Assembly (NCBI RefSeq): GCF_013410875.1
Contig: NZ_JACCCU010000001.1
Span: forward strand, 806,001-870,000
Reading direction: 5' to 3'
Source of the DNA: Tunturiibacter empetritectus
GTDB lineage: Bacteria; Acidobacteriota; Terriglobia; Terriglobales; Acidobacteriaceae
Length of the DNA stretch: 64,000 nt
Part shown: positions 25,120-34,127 of the stretch, in pieces
Numbering within the stretch: the first letter of the stretch is position 1
Layout of the letters: the number at the start of each line of letters is the position of its first letter
The notes under the pieces: model-generated
What the model was told of the DNA's origin: nothing
The model's database searches: none
Seen by the model: only the letters and a program-made list of their open reading frames with translations
Made by a program: the position numbers and the translations under genes

Positions 25120-25147
25120 TTGTAACTTGATTAGTTGCTAATATTAA
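25120..25147 (+). promoter_or_regulatory. Possible promoter before the PfkB kinase
   Basis: TTGTAA (25120-25125) and TATTAA (25142-25147) are separated by 16 bp, in the only AT-rich stretch between mtnP and the kinase gene. The kinase may therefore also be transcribed on its own. Confidence 0.35.
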
Positions 25148-25174
25148 TTAGATCGTAGTGTGTAGAAGGAGTTT

Positions 25175-26119
25175 ATGGCAATTCTCGTTGTAGGTTCGGT
25201 AGCGTTCGATAGCATTGAAACGCCCCATGGCGCGGTGAAGGATTGCCTGGGCGGCGCGGCAACACATTTTTCGCTTGCAGCCAGTTACTTTACATCGGTA
25301 CGCGTTATTGGTGTCGTCGGGAAGGACTTTACTGCTGAGCATGAGGCGATCTTTACTCGCCGCGGCATCGACACGAAGGGTATCGAACGGTCGGAGGGAC
25401 TCAGCTTTCACTGGACCGGTTCTTACTCGGGCAATATGGACGAGGCCAAGACTCTCGGTACAGACCTGAATGTCTTCGAGACGTTCGAGCCAAAGATTCC
25501 GGATGCATATAAGGACAGCGAGTATCTGTTTCTTGCGAATATAGATCCAGTGCTGCAGTCGCGCGTGCGAAGCCAGATGCCAAATGTCCGCATGGTTTGC
25601 GGCGATACGATGAACTACTGGATTGCCGATCACTCTGCGAATCTTGCGAAGGTGCTGCGCGAGCTGGATGTGTTGCTGATCAATGACGGCGAGGCGCGCA
25701 TGCTGGCTGGGGAGCGCAACCTGGTTGTGGCCGCGGAGAAGGTGCTTGCCATGGGACCGAAGACGCTAGTGGTCAAGCATGGTGAGTATGGCGCCACCGC
25801 TTTCTTCAGCGATCGCTCGTTTTCTAGTGGTAGCAAGGCATTGCGTCCGTTTCGCGCGCCGGCGCTGCCGCTTGCGGAGGTAGTTGACCCCACGGGTGCG
25901 GGGGACTCGTTTGCTGGAGGTTTCTATGGATACCTCGCGTCGCAGCCTAAGTTGACGCCGGCAGTTCTTCGCACTGCGATGTTTTATGGTGGGGTGATGG
26001 GTTCGTTTGCCGTGGAGCGTTTTGGGACTGAGCGGCTGCAGAATGTGTCTCGTGAAGAGATCGATGAACGATTCAAACTCTTCCTGGAGATCTCGCACCT
26101 TGAACATGCGGGCGTCTAA
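25175..26119 (+). CDS. PfkB-family (ribokinase-like) carbohydrate or nucleoside kinase
   Basis: 314 aa. The PfkB signature DPTGAGDSFAGGF (about 239-251) with its catalytic aspartate is intact, and the N-terminal VGSVAFDSI and GGAATHFSLAA fit the substrate region. The lid and sugar-binding part differs from fructokinases. Immediately downstream of methylthioadenosine phosphorylase, an adenosine or ribose-type substrate is a reasonable guess, but sequence does not decide it. A good ribosome site (aaggag) precedes the ATG by about 5 nt. Its stop overlaps the start of the next gene by 14 bp. Confidence 0.85.
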   Translation: MAILVVGSVAFDSIETPHGAVKDCLGGAATHFSLAASYFTSVRVIGVVGKDFTAEHEAIFTRRGIDTKGIERSEGLSFHWTGSYSGNMDEAKTLGTDLNVFETFEPKIPDAYKDSEYLFLANIDPVLQSRVRSQMPNVRMVCGDTMNYWIADHSANLAKVLRELDVLLINDGEARMLAGERNLVVAAEKVLAMGPKTLVVKHGEYGATAFFSDRSFSSGSKALRPFRAPALPLAEVVDPTGAGDSFAGGFYGYLASQPKLTPAVLRTAMFYGGVMGSFAVERFGTERLQNVSREEIDERFKLFLEISHLEHAGV

Positions 26120-27812
26120 GTCGTCCCGGAGTTCGCGGCTTAACAAGCCAGCGGCATCGGCCTTAGCGGGCCGAACTGCTGGTTCGGGTGTCGCGGAGTT
26201 CGATCCGGAAGAGGTGAGGCCGGCGACGCGGCAGGAGACCTTTCCGGTCGCGTTGGGTGCGGTGTTGCTGTCTTTTATCGCATTGCTTCTATCGTATTCG
26301 CGTGGATATCTCCTACTGTACGGTGATGCTGTTGCGCATCTTGGCATTGCTCGGCGCATCCTGGATTCGCGGAATCCGGGGCTCGTCCAGCTTGGCGGGG
26401 TTTGGTTGCCGTTGCCCCACCTGCTGATGCTTCCTTTTGTGCAAAAGGTGGAGTGGTGGCAGAACGGACTGGCTGGTGCGTGGCCTTCGTTGATCTGCTA
26501 TATCGCCAGTGTTGCGGGTATCTATCGGCTGGCGCGCTGGATGATGATTCCGCGGTGGGCGCTGGCGGCGATGGCTCTTTATGCGCTCAACCCGAATCTG
26601 CTCTATCTTGCGACGACTGCGATGACGGAGCCGTTGTTCCTAATGCTTCTCATCTGGACGACGTTGCTTACTGTTGAATGCATCGCTGCGATTAAGGACT
26701 CGCGGGTGAGTGCGGTTAAGCGCCGTCTGGTGTTGCTTGCGGTCTTCCTTGTGGCGGCTGTGTTTACGCGCTACGACGGCTGGATTTTAGGCGCGGCAGC
26801 GTGGTGTGTAGTGACGTTCTCGCTGGCGCGCAGGCGTGAGGTGTGGCGTGAGGTCACTCTGGTTTTTGTTGTCTTCACGGTGTTGTTGATTGCAGGGCCG
26901 GTGAGCTGGCTGGCCTATAACCAGCACTTCTTTCATGATCCGCTGGACTTTCTGCGTGGGCCTTATTCTGCGGCAGCGATTGAAAGGAAGACGATGCCGC
27001 CTAACGGCCATCACCACCGTGGATGGCATAACCCTGCGTGGGCGCTGTTGTTTTATACGCGCACGGCACAGGTGGACGCGGCTTTTTGGGAGACGGGTTT
27101 TCTGCTGATGGCAGCGGCCGTGGGTGGGTTGATTCTGACGGTACGTCGCCGCCTCGCTCTGTCGTCGCTGTTGCTATGGATGCCGCTGCCGTTCTATATC
27201 TATTCGGTGGCTTATGGTTCGGTGCCGATCTTTATTCCGCAGCTCTGGCCGCACTCTTACTACAACTCGCGCTATGGAATGGAACTGCTGCCGGCGCTGG
27301 CGCTCTTTACGTTTGTGGCCGTGCAGTGGATGGAGCGGAGATGGAGCGAGACGCAGCCGCTTGCCAGGAGACTGATGCAGCCTGTGGTGCTTCTGTTGAT
27401 TGCCTTGAATACGGTTGGGATGATGTACCGCACGCCGCTGGTGCTCAAAGAGGCGCTGGTGAATTCAACGACTCGGGTTGCATTTGAGACGGCGCTGGCT
27501 CGTCAGCTGGGGCAGTTTCCTTATGGCTCGACGATTTTGATGTACAACTCCGATCACATAGGGGCGCTGCAGGATGCTGGAATTCCTTTGCGGCAGACTG
27601 TCAATGAAGGAGATTACGACAGTTTTCAGGCTGCGCTGGCCGTGCCTGCTGAGCATGCGGGATACGTTGTCGCGATCGCCGGAGATCCGGTGGCGGCAGC
27701 CGTTGCAATGCATCCTCAAGGGCTTAACGAGTTGACGATTTTGTGCACAAGCGGCCAGCCCTGCGCGCGAATTTATAAGTCTGACCGATCCAGCATTGCG
27801 CTGCCGAAGTAG
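26106..27812 (+). CDS. GT39/PMT-type membrane glycosyltransferase-like protein
   Basis: Polytopic membrane protein with the shape of GT-C mannosyltransferases that use lipid-linked sugars. The ATG at 26106 overlaps the kinase gene by 14 bp and yields 568 aa with a basic N-tail; the frame is open to 26007 inside the kinase gene. Motifs: the first loop after helix 1 has YGDAVAHLGIARRIL, the acidic residue expected in this family, then VWLPLPHLLML. At least nine hydrophobic segments follow, such as CYIASVAGIYRLA, WALAAMALYALN, LFLMLLIWTTLL and VLLLIALNTVGMM. The C-terminus is soluble and has two Cys near the end. Acceptor unknown. Confidence 0.75.
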   Translation: MRASKSSRSSRLNKPAASALAGRTAGSGVAEFDPEEVRPATRQETFPVALGAVLLSFIALLLSYSRGYLLLYGDAVAHLGIARRILDSRNPGLVQLGGVWLPLPHLLMLPFVQKVEWWQNGLAGAWPSLICYIASVAGIYRLARWMMIPRWALAAMALYALNPNLLYLATTAMTEPLFLMLLIWTTLLTVECIAAIKDSRVSAVKRRLVLLAVFLVAAVFTRYDGWILGAAAWCVVTFSLARRREVWREVTLVFVVFTVLLIAGPVSWLAYNQHFFHDPLDFLRGPYSAAAIERKTMPPNGHHHRGWHNPAWALLFYTRTAQVDAAFWETGFLLMAAAVGGLILTVRRRLALSSLLLWMPLPFYIYSVAYGSVPIFIPQLWPHSYYNSRYGMELLPALALFTFVAVQWMERRWSETQPLARRLMQPVVLLLIALNTVGMMYRTPLVLKEALVNSTTRVAFETALARQLGQFPYGSTILMYNSDHIGALQDAGIPLRQTVNEGDYDSFQAALAVPAEHAGYVVAIAGDPVAAAVAMHPQGLNELTILCTSGQPCARIYKSDRSSIALPK

Positions 27813-27853
27813 CCGGCCGACTTGCAACTAGCATTGAGGCACAATAGGAGCAC

Positions 27854-28657
27854 ATGATTTTCTTCGTCAAAGCGCATGCCTGCGGTAATGACTTTCTGAT
27901 CATCGAGGAGCCGGTGGCACAGCGTCGCCACGCTGAGCTTGCTCGCAAGTTGTGTGCGCGGAACACCGGTGTTGGTGCCGATGGTATTGAATTCCTTGAT
28001 CGAAAGGCCAATGGCGAATATTTTCTGCGGCTCTTCAATGCTGATGGAAGCGAAGCGGAGCTTTCCGGCAATGGAACGCGCTGTGTGGCCGCCTGGCTGG
28101 CGAGCAGCGAGGGTAGGCCGGAGGTTGGGCTGGGCACTCATGGTGGCTTGCGTACTTGTCATGTGATTGAGTCGAACGATCCGCTTTATCTGATCGAGAG
28201 CGAGATGGGCGTTCCACGTGTAATGCAGCGCACGATTGTGCTGCCAAGAGTTGGTGAGGTGCCGGGCGCAATGGTGAATGTCGGCAACCCTCATTTTGTT
28301 CTCTTTGTGGATAGCGACGATTTCAGCGCACATGGCCTGAGCTGGCAGGAGCTTGGAGCGCAGATTAGCGTGAGTCCGCTGTTTCCGCATAGCACCAACG
28401 TTGAGTTTGTTCGGGTTCTTTCGCAGACCGAGATTGCGTTTCGTATCTTTGAGAGAGGGTGCGGGCCTACGACCTCTTCGGGTACGGGGACGTGTGCCTC
28501 TTCGGCTGCGGCGATGGTGCTTCGCAGGGTGGAACGGGAGTTGACTGCGATTGCAGAGGGCGGGCCGCAGCGAACTGTGTGGCCGTCAAACGATGCGGTG
28601 ATGCGATTGACGGGGCCGGCGGAGATTATCTGCCGCGGCGAGGTTGCGGCCCTGTGA
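27854..28657 (+). CDS. dapF: Diaminopimelate epimerase (second active-site Cys replaced by Ser)
   Basis: DapF turns LL- into meso-diaminopimelate for lysine and peptidoglycan. 267 aa, standard length. The first catalytic motif SGNGTRC is present with Cys77. The second, normally ERGxGxTxACGxGxCA, reads ERGCGPTTSSGTGTCA: the catalytic Cys of ACG is Ser (about residue 209). Other conserved points are FVKAHACGNDF, GADGIEF, NADGSEAELSGNG and VNVGNPHFVLFV. Fold and family are clear. Whether the Ser still serves as the acid/base, or the extra Cys of ERGC substitutes, is open. The next gene starts at the overlapping GTGA. Confidence 0.93.
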   Translation: MIFFVKAHACGNDFLIIEEPVAQRRHAELARKLCARNTGVGADGIEFLDRKANGEYFLRLFNADGSEAELSGNGTRCVAAWLASSEGRPEVGLGTHGGLRTCHVIESNDPLYLIESEMGVPRVMQRTIVLPRVGEVPGAMVNVGNPHFVLFVDSDDFSAHGLSWQELGAQISVSPLFPHSTNVEFVRVLSQTEIAFRIFERGCGPTTSSGTGTCASSAAAMVLRRVERELTAIAEGGPQRTVWPSNDAVMRLTGPAEIICRGEVAAL

Positions 28658-29598
28658 CGGCACCACTTTTCAAGCCTCGTGCGCTGCGTGCGGGCGCTAC
28701 GCTTGCGGTCTTGTCGCCGGCGAGTACTCCCAAGCCGGAGTTGGTGGAGCGTGGCATGGCGCACCTGCAGCGGCTTGGGTACAAGGCCGTACTTAGTCCA
28801 CATGCGCTGGACAGCGGGCCGCTGTACTACGCGGGCAAACTGGAAGATCGGCTGCGGGACCTTCATGCGGCGTTTGCGGATCCGGAGATCGATGGGATCA
28901 TCTGCACGCGGGGCGGGTGGGGATCGGCGGAGTTGCTGCCGCATCTTGATGCGAAGCTGATTCGAGCAAATCCAAAGCCGTTTATTGGGTACAGCGACCA
29001 TACTTCGCTGCATTGCTGGCTTCACAATGAGGCGAATCTTGCGACGTTCTATGGGCCGATGGTGGCGGCGGATTTTTCGCGAGAGGATGGCGTGGACCTC
29101 GCGAGTTGGCAGCATAGTCTGACGGGCGATCCTGCATGGTCGCTTGGTGATACGGAGGGGCTTCGCGTCTTGCGTGGCGGGCAGGCCGAGGGCTTGGTCG
29201 TTGGCGGGTGTCTCTCCATCTTCGTGGAGGCGCTGGGTACGCCGTATGCTCCGCGTGTTGAGAGGGACAGCATTCTTTTTCTGGAGGACATCGGAACGAA
29301 GCCGTATCAGTGGGATCGGATGCTGCTTCATCTTCGCTATGCGGGGGTGCTTGAAAAGGTGACCGGGATCGTCTTTGGGGATATGGAGCAAAACGTTTCG
29401 CCGGACGAGCAGGACTATCTGGAGCGGGCGATTCTTCATGCGCTTCGTGAGTTTGATGGGCCAATCGCCGTCGGGCTGCGATGCGGGCATGTGAGCATGT
29501 ATAACGTCACGCTGCCGCTGGGTGTTGCTGCCAGACTGGATCTTGCCGACGCGAGGAATCCGCGGATGCACCTTCTCGAAGCAGCGGTGAGCGGTTAG
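28654..29598 (+). CDS. LD-carboxypeptidase (peptidase family S66)
   Basis: Cleaves the terminal D-alanine from peptidoglycan tetrapeptides in recycling; the MccF relatives of this family cleave microcin or other acyl-amide bonds. The GTG at 28654 overlaps the dapF stop (GTGA) and gives 314 aa, the normal length; the frame is open to 28459 but that would run inside dapF. The nucleophile elbow is IGYSDHT (Ser), followed by FLEDIG (Glu) and the GLRCGH histidine near the end. GGWGSAELLPHLD matches the conserved domain region. Translationally coupled to dapF and 16 bp before mpl, so it belongs to a peptidoglycan-recycling operon. Confidence 0.9.
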   Translation: MTAPLFKPRALRAGATLAVLSPASTPKPELVERGMAHLQRLGYKAVLSPHALDSGPLYYAGKLEDRLRDLHAAFADPEIDGIICTRGGWGSAELLPHLDAKLIRANPKPFIGYSDHTSLHCWLHNEANLATFYGPMVAADFSREDGVDLASWQHSLTGDPAWSLGDTEGLRVLRGGQAEGLVVGGCLSIFVEALGTPYAPRVERDSILFLEDIGTKPYQWDRMLLHLRYAGVLEKVTGIVFGDMEQNVSPDEQDYLERAILHALREFDGPIAVGLRCGHVSMYNVTLPLGVAARLDLADARNPRMHLLEAAVSG

Positions 29599-29614
29599 GC
29601 TGGAGTCTCGCGAC

Positions 29615-31048
29615 ATGCAAAATTCCAAGCACATTCATCTGATCGGCATCTGCGGCACGGCGATGGCTTCGCTGGCTGGGATGCTGCAACTGCAGGGGCA
29701 CCGGGTGACGGGGTCCGATACAGCGGCCTATCCGCCGATGAGCGATCTGCTGGCATCACTCAAGATTCCGATTCACGAGCCATTTTCGGAGAGCAATCTG
29801 GAGCAGAGGCCGGACCTGGTGGTGGTTGGAAATGCGATCTCGCGGGGGAACGTCGAGCTGGAATATGTACTGGATACGCGGATCCCGTTTTGTTCGATGG
29901 CAGCGATTTTGCATGATGAGTTTTTGCCGGGGCGGGAGTCGCTGGTCGTTGCAGGAACGCATGGCAAGACGACGACCACGAGTATGCTGGCGTGGATCTA
30001 TGAGGTTGCGTCGCGACAAAACCCTGCGCTGGCGCCGTCGTTTCTGATTGGCGGCGTTGCGGAGAACTTCGGGACGAGCTTTAAGGTTCGTTCGACGAGG
30101 CCGTTTTTGCTGGAGGGCGATGAGTACGACACCGCCTTCTTCGATAAGGGGCCGAAGTTTCTTCATTACTTCCCTGACGCGTTGATCTTGACCCACGTCG
30201 AGTTCGATCATGCGGATATCTATGCCGATCTGCCTGCGGTCAAAACTGCGTTCAAGCGACTGGTGAATCTTGTGCCGGGGCGGGGGCGGATTGTTGCGTT
30301 CGACGGCAGCGAGAACGTGAGTGAGTGTATCGAGAAGGCATTCTGCGCGGTGGAACGTTATGGCTTCGATCCTCTGTCGCACTGGCGTCTTGCGGATCTG
30401 CGGCATGAGGGGACGTTGACTCGCTGGACGGTAACGCGCGCGGGTGCTCCGTTTGCTGAGTTGAGCCTGCCGATGGCGGGGGCGCATAACGCGCTCAACG
30501 CTACGGCTGCTGCGGCGTTGGCTGCGGGGCAGGGAGTTCCAACTGAGGCGATCGTTGAGGCGCTGGCTACGTTCAAGAGTGTGAAGCGCAGGCTGGAGGT
30601 GCGATCAGTTGTGGGGGGTGTAACCGTGATCGACGACTTTGCGCATCATCCAACAGCGATTCGTGAGACGTTGCGGGCTCTACGGGAGTCGTACCCGAAC
30701 CGACGACTGTGGGCGGTGCTGGAGCCGCGGTCGAATACGCTGCGGAGGAATGTCTTTGAGCTTGACCTTGTGGATAGTCTGGCGCTGGCAGACCGGGTTG
30801 TGCTGGCTTCGGTCTTCAAGTCTGAGAGCATTCCGGCGAGCGAGCGACTGCACCCTGAGCATGTGGTGAGTGCGTTGAATGCGCGCGGAGTTCCCGCAAG
30901 TCTGTTGGCGGATGCTGATGCGATTGTGAAAGCTGTGGTGCCGGAGTTGTGCGAGGGAGACGTGGTTGCGATTCTCTCGAATGGCGGATTCGGGAATATC
31001 TACGGGAAGCTCCCGGCGGCGATTGCAGGCCGAGCTTCAAGCAGGTAA
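29615..31048 (+). CDS. mpl: UDP-N-acetylmuramate : L-alanyl-gamma-D-glutamyl-meso-diaminopimelate ligase
   Basis: Mpl reattaches recycled murein tripeptide to UDP-MurNAc. 477 aa. Motifs: HLIGICGTAMASLAGM (7-22), the P-loop VAGTHGKTTTTSML, EGDEYDTAFFD, ILTHVEFDHADIY, GAHNALNATAAAALA, DDFAHHPTAI, and LEPRSNTLRRN. The last two points are those that separate Mpl from MurC. It sits behind dapF and the LD-carboxypeptidase, which feed the same pathway, so the three genes form one functional unit. The plsC gene follows 50 bp later. Confidence 0.93.
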   Translation: MQNSKHIHLIGICGTAMASLAGMLQLQGHRVTGSDTAAYPPMSDLLASLKIPIHEPFSESNLEQRPDLVVVGNAISRGNVELEYVLDTRIPFCSMAAILHDEFLPGRESLVVAGTHGKTTTTSMLAWIYEVASRQNPALAPSFLIGGVAENFGTSFKVRSTRPFLLEGDEYDTAFFDKGPKFLHYFPDALILTHVEFDHADIYADLPAVKTAFKRLVNLVPGRGRIVAFDGSENVSECIEKAFCAVERYGFDPLSHWRLADLRHEGTLTRWTVTRAGAPFAELSLPMAGAHNALNATAAAALAAGQGVPTEAIVEALATFKSVKRRLEVRSVVGGVTVIDDFAHHPTAIRETLRALRESYPNRRLWAVLEPRSNTLRRNVFELDLVDSLALADRVVLASVFKSESIPASERLHPEHVVSALNARGVPASLLADADAIVKAVVPELCEGDVVAILSNGGFGNIYGKLPAAIAGRASSR

Positions 31049-31098
31049 GGCTGCGTCCGGTCGAGAGGTCATTTGCGGCTGTTATTCTTGAAGTTGGT

Positions 31099-31833
31099 AT
31101 GCTCGCAACCCTGAAGCTCGTCTTTGTTTATCTTGCCCTCGGTCCAATCTCCGGGATCATCGGCATTCCTTACACACTGCTAGTCGGAGACGTCTCCAGG
31201 CTCTATCGCGTTGCAATGTGGATTACGAACGCGGGGGTGCGCGCTGCGGGAATTAAGATCGACATCAGCGGATTTGAAAATATTCCAGCCGGGCGCAGCT
31301 GTATCTTTATGAGCAATCATGTTTCGAACCTGGATCCGCCGGTGACGATTCCGCTACTGCCGGGGCGCAGCTCGGTGTTGCTGAAGCAGGAGCTGATGAA
31401 TATTCCGATTCTGGGCAAGGCGATGCGGCTGGCGAAGTTTGTACCGGTTGAGAGGGGAAGCCGTCGCGATACTGCACAGGCTACGGTCGCCGCTGCGGGC
31501 GATGCGCTCCTGTCCGGGTTACATATTCTGGTATATCCGGAAGGAACACGCTCGCTGGATGGGCGGCTCTCTGCCTTCAAAAAGGGACCATTTTTTCTGG
31601 CGAAGGAGACGCAGGCTCCGATTGTCCCCATCGCTATCTCGGGGACGCAGACGATGATGCGGAAGGGAAGCAACGCCATCACGCCCGGAGTGGCGCGGGT
31701 TCTATTGCTTCAGGCGATCGAGCCGTCAGACTATGCGACACGTGAGGAGCTGATGCGGGCGGTCAGGAACGCGATTGCAGCGGCGCTGCCTCCTGAAATG
31801 CAGCCGGCGGACTACTTGACGATGGCGTTGTAA
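31099..31833 (+). CDS. plsC: 1-acyl-sn-glycerol-3-phosphate acyltransferase
   Basis: Adds the second acyl chain to lysophosphatidic acid in phospholipid synthesis, at the inner membrane. From ATG 31099 it is 244 aa with an N-terminal hydrophobic segment (KLVFVYLALGPISGIIGI). The catalytic motif is NHVSNLD (HX4D), followed by KFVPVERGSRRD and the substrate motif YPEGTRS. The frame is open upstream to 30949 inside mpl, but ATG 31099 fits the family. The ribosome site is weak. The 3' end overlaps the convergent SPOR gene by 22 bp. Confidence 0.9.
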   Translation: MLATLKLVFVYLALGPISGIIGIPYTLLVGDVSRLYRVAMWITNAGVRAAGIKIDISGFENIPAGRSCIFMSNHVSNLDPPVTIPLLPGRSSVLLKQELMNIPILGKAMRLAKFVPVERGSRRDTAQATVAAAGDALLSGLHILVYPEGTRSLDGRLSAFKKGPFFLAKETQAPIVPIAISGTQTMMRKGSNAITPGVARVLLLQAIEPSDYATREELMRAVRNAIAAALPPEMQPADYLTMAL

Positions 31834-32495
31834 CCGTCTGTCTGGAGCCGTTGCCGCATGACGTCGGCATCTTTCTTGGTGGAGAAGGGCCCGATCTGAA
31901 CGTGGAGCAGCTTGTCTTGCGGCTCCTTGTGGATGGCCACACTGTAGCCGCGATGCTTCAAAGCATTGACGAGAACGTCGGCGTCCTCCTGGTGGGAGAC
32001 GGCGGCTACCTGGACGACGGCTACTCCTTGTCCGGCGGGTGTGATGGGAATCACCATTGCGGGCTTTGCGGTTGGCTTGATTGCTGGTTCGGGGCGAAAG
32101 TCTGCCGCTACGGCCTTGACCCTGGTGAGTGCGGGAGCGGGTTGGCTTGCATCCGTAGGTTCTGTTGCAGAAGCGTCCGAAGGGTTGGCACTTTGACGTG
32201 CGTCCTCGGAGGCGGTAGCGGGCAAGGTGGATGCTGCGTGAGCTGCGAGGCTTCCAGGAGAGGGTTTTGAGGCACTGGACTCGGAGCTTGTGCTGGTGTT
32301 CTCCGCTCCGCTGACCACAGACGGGGCTGAACGCCTGCCCAGGGAGTAGCCGAAGCCGAAGAAGACCGCGCAGAGTAGAGCCAATGCGAAGAAGATGCCA
32401 AGGATCGTGGTGGTGCCAAGCGAGATCTCGCGATCCTGTCCGCGAGAGTCGCGAAGATCCTGCAAGTCGTCGTCGGTTTGGTCGCGGCTGTTCAC
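31812..32495 (-). CDS. SPOR-domain membrane protein
   Basis: 227 aa, single membrane segment at about 27-50 (TTTILGIFFALALLCAVFFGFG) with a cytoplasmic acidic N-tail of about 25 residues. A long Ser/Ala/Pro-rich linker follows, then a SPOR domain at about 155-227 (VVQVAAVSHQEDADVLVNAL, VQIGPFSTKKDADVM). SPOR domains bind denuded glycan strands at division sites, so this is likely a cell-division or septal-wall protein. It is 2 bp from the slipin stop and last of the minus-strand group. Confidence 0.88.
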   Translation of the reverse strand: MNSRDQTDDDLQDLRDSRGQDREISLGTTTILGIFFALALLCAVFFGFGYSLGRRSAPSVVSGAENTSTSSESSASKPSPGSLAAHAASTLPATASEDARQSANPSDASATEPTDASQPAPALTRVKAVAADFRPEPAIKPTAKPAMVIPITPAGQGVAVVQVAAVSHQEDADVLVNALKHRGYSVAIHKEPQDKLLHVQIGPFSTKKDADVMRQRLQTDGYNAIVK

Positions 32496-32497
32496 GG

Positions 32498-33277
32498 TCA
32501 GACCTTCTTCTCCAACGCCGTGTCGGGCGTGAATGTCTTATTGAACAGGTTCATCAGCTCCATTGGAAGGGGAAATACGATGGTGGTATTTTTCTCGACA
32601 CCTATCTCGGTGAGGGTCTGGAGGTAGCGCAGCTGGAGGGTCATGGGTTGGGTGGCCATGAGCTGGGCGGCTTCGACGAGCTTGGCTGCGGCATTAAACT
32701 CACCTTCGGCGTGGATGATCTTCGCCCTTCGTTCGCGCTCGGCCTCGGCTTGCTTGGCCATGGCACGGAGCATGGATTCGGGCATGTCGACCTGCTTGAC
32801 TTCGACGGAGACGACTTTGACGCCGAAGGGGGCGGTATGGCCGTCGATGATGGTCTGGATGCGGATGTTGAGGGCTTCGCGGTGGGCGAGGAGGCCGTCG
32901 AGGTCGACCTCGCCGAGAACTGAGCGCAGGGTGGTCTGGGCGAACTGCGAGGTTTGGTAGATGTAGTTGGCGACTTCGATGACGGCTTTGGTGGGGTCGA
33001 CGACGCGGAGGGTGATGACGGCGTTGACCTTCAGGGTGACGTTGTCGCGGGTGATGACGTCCTGAGGGGGGACCTCCATCGCCTCCTGGCGGAGACTGAC
33101 GCGGACGATCTGGTCGAGGGGGCGGAAGATCCAGATGAGGCCTGGTCCTGCTGCGGCCTGCTTGACCCGGCCAAGACGGAAGATGACGCCTCGCTCGTAC
33201 TCTTTGAGGATGTTGAGGGAGTTGACGAGGTAGAGAACTACGATGACGATGGCAAAGAGCAGCGGGAGAGACATCAT
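32498..33277 (-). CDS. Slipin (stomatin-like SPFH/Band 7 protein)
   Basis: 259 aa. An N-terminal hydrophobic anchor (1-22) is followed by the SPFH/Band 7 core ([50 protein letters not shown]). A coiled-coil segment (about 175-210, [21 protein letters not shown]) and a hydrophobic C-terminal oligomerisation part follow. Slipins pair with NfeD, whose protease domain cleaves the stomatin C-terminal hydrophobic region; NfeD is encoded two genes upstream (34128-35444). Role: membrane microdomain organisation. Confidence 0.93.
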   Translation of the reverse strand: MMSLPLLFAIVIVVLYLVNSLNILKEYERGVIFRLGRVKQAAAGPGLIWIFRPLDQIVRVSLRQEAMEVPPQDVITRDNVTLKVNAVITLRVVDPTKAVIEVANYIYQTSQFAQTTLRSVLGEVDLDGLLAHREALNIRIQTIIDGHTAPFGVKVVSVEVKQVDMPESMLRAMAKQAEAERERRAKIIHAEGEFNAAAKLVEAAQLMATQPMTLQLRYLQTLTEIGVEKNTTIVFPLPMELMNLFNKTFTPDTALEKKV

Positions 33278-33354
33278 GGGTAAGACCTCTGTCGGCCAGA
33301 TTGCAGCCGCCGCTGCGATTGTAAAGCAGGCGCAGCGGCAGCCGGCATTACTGG

Positions 33355-34035
33355 CTAGAAGCGAAAGAAAAAGCCGAAGCCGGGTTGAAGTTCGGTGGTG
33401 CGCTTCTGAATGGTGAGGTAGTTGGTCTCGAAGTCTGGTGCTTTGAAGAACGTCTGGCGGAACTCAGCGCGTGCACCGAAGTGTTTGTTGAGCATGTAGT
33501 CGCCACCGACGTTGTAGTAGTAGGTGGCGCGCGCCTGGGGTGAGAGGCCTTCGCCGCCGCCGGGCGTTGGACGGAACGCGGTTGTCCCGGCGCCGCCGCC
33601 GGCGAAGGGTGCGACTCCGTGAAACTCGCGGCGGAAGTGAGCGACGTAACCGAACGTGTACTCCGAGGCGTTTTGCTGAACGCCTCCAGTAGGTGTGGCT
33701 CCGAAGGGTGTGAAGGTCTGCGTGTAGCGGGCGTATGCGTAGTTGAACTCGAATCCGAGGTATGGGGACTTGGTGTAGCGGATGGTTACGAGTGGACCTA
33801 CGGTGTTGCCGGGATGAAGATTGACTGCGGTGGGCACGGTGTTGATGGCTACGGTGCCGTTGGAGTCTCTGTTGAGGATGGCGGAGGCGACCACGCCGAT
33901 GTCGAGGCGGGAGAGCTGACGGTCCAGGCCCGTTTGCGGGGTGGCCTGTGCTTTGGCGATTGATCCAGCCGCGGAGAGCAGCAGGCAAAGTACAACGTTC
34001 CGAACCCAGATCGGGCGAGACACATTCAACATCAA
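33355..34035 (-). CDS. Outer-membrane beta-barrel protein
   Basis: 226 aa with a signal peptide ([18 protein letters not shown]). The rest alternates in amphipathic strands ([54 protein letters not shown]) and ends in a terminal Phe (GFGFFFRF), the recognition signal of the outer-membrane insertion machinery. It resembles small 8-stranded barrels such as OmpA-like or opacity proteins, without a peptidoglycan-binding domain. It lies between nfeD and slipin, with separate gaps of 92 and 77 bp. Confidence 0.75.
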   Translation of the reverse strand: MMLNVSRPIWVRNVVLCLLLSAAGSIAKAQATPQTGLDRQLSRLDIGVVASAILNRDSNGTVAINTVPTAVNLHPGNTVGPLVTIRYTKSPYLGFEFNYAYARYTQTFTPFGATPTGGVQQNASEYTFGYVAHFRREFHGVAPFAGGGAGTTAFRPTPGGGEGLSPQARATYYYNVGGDYMLNKHFGARAEFRQTFFKAPDFETNYLTIQKRTTELQPGFGFFFRF

Positions 34036-34127
34036 GAAAAGACTCCCTTATTCAAAAACTACTGTTCTTTCAGTCTACTCTGGCGCGGCATTTGATGGGG
34101 GCTGCCTGATGGGGCTTCGAAGGCCGG

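Noticed and set aside
30949..31098. Longer N-terminus for plsC
   Set aside because: Would lie within mpl and encode a charged, untypical extension; ATG 31099 fits the family.
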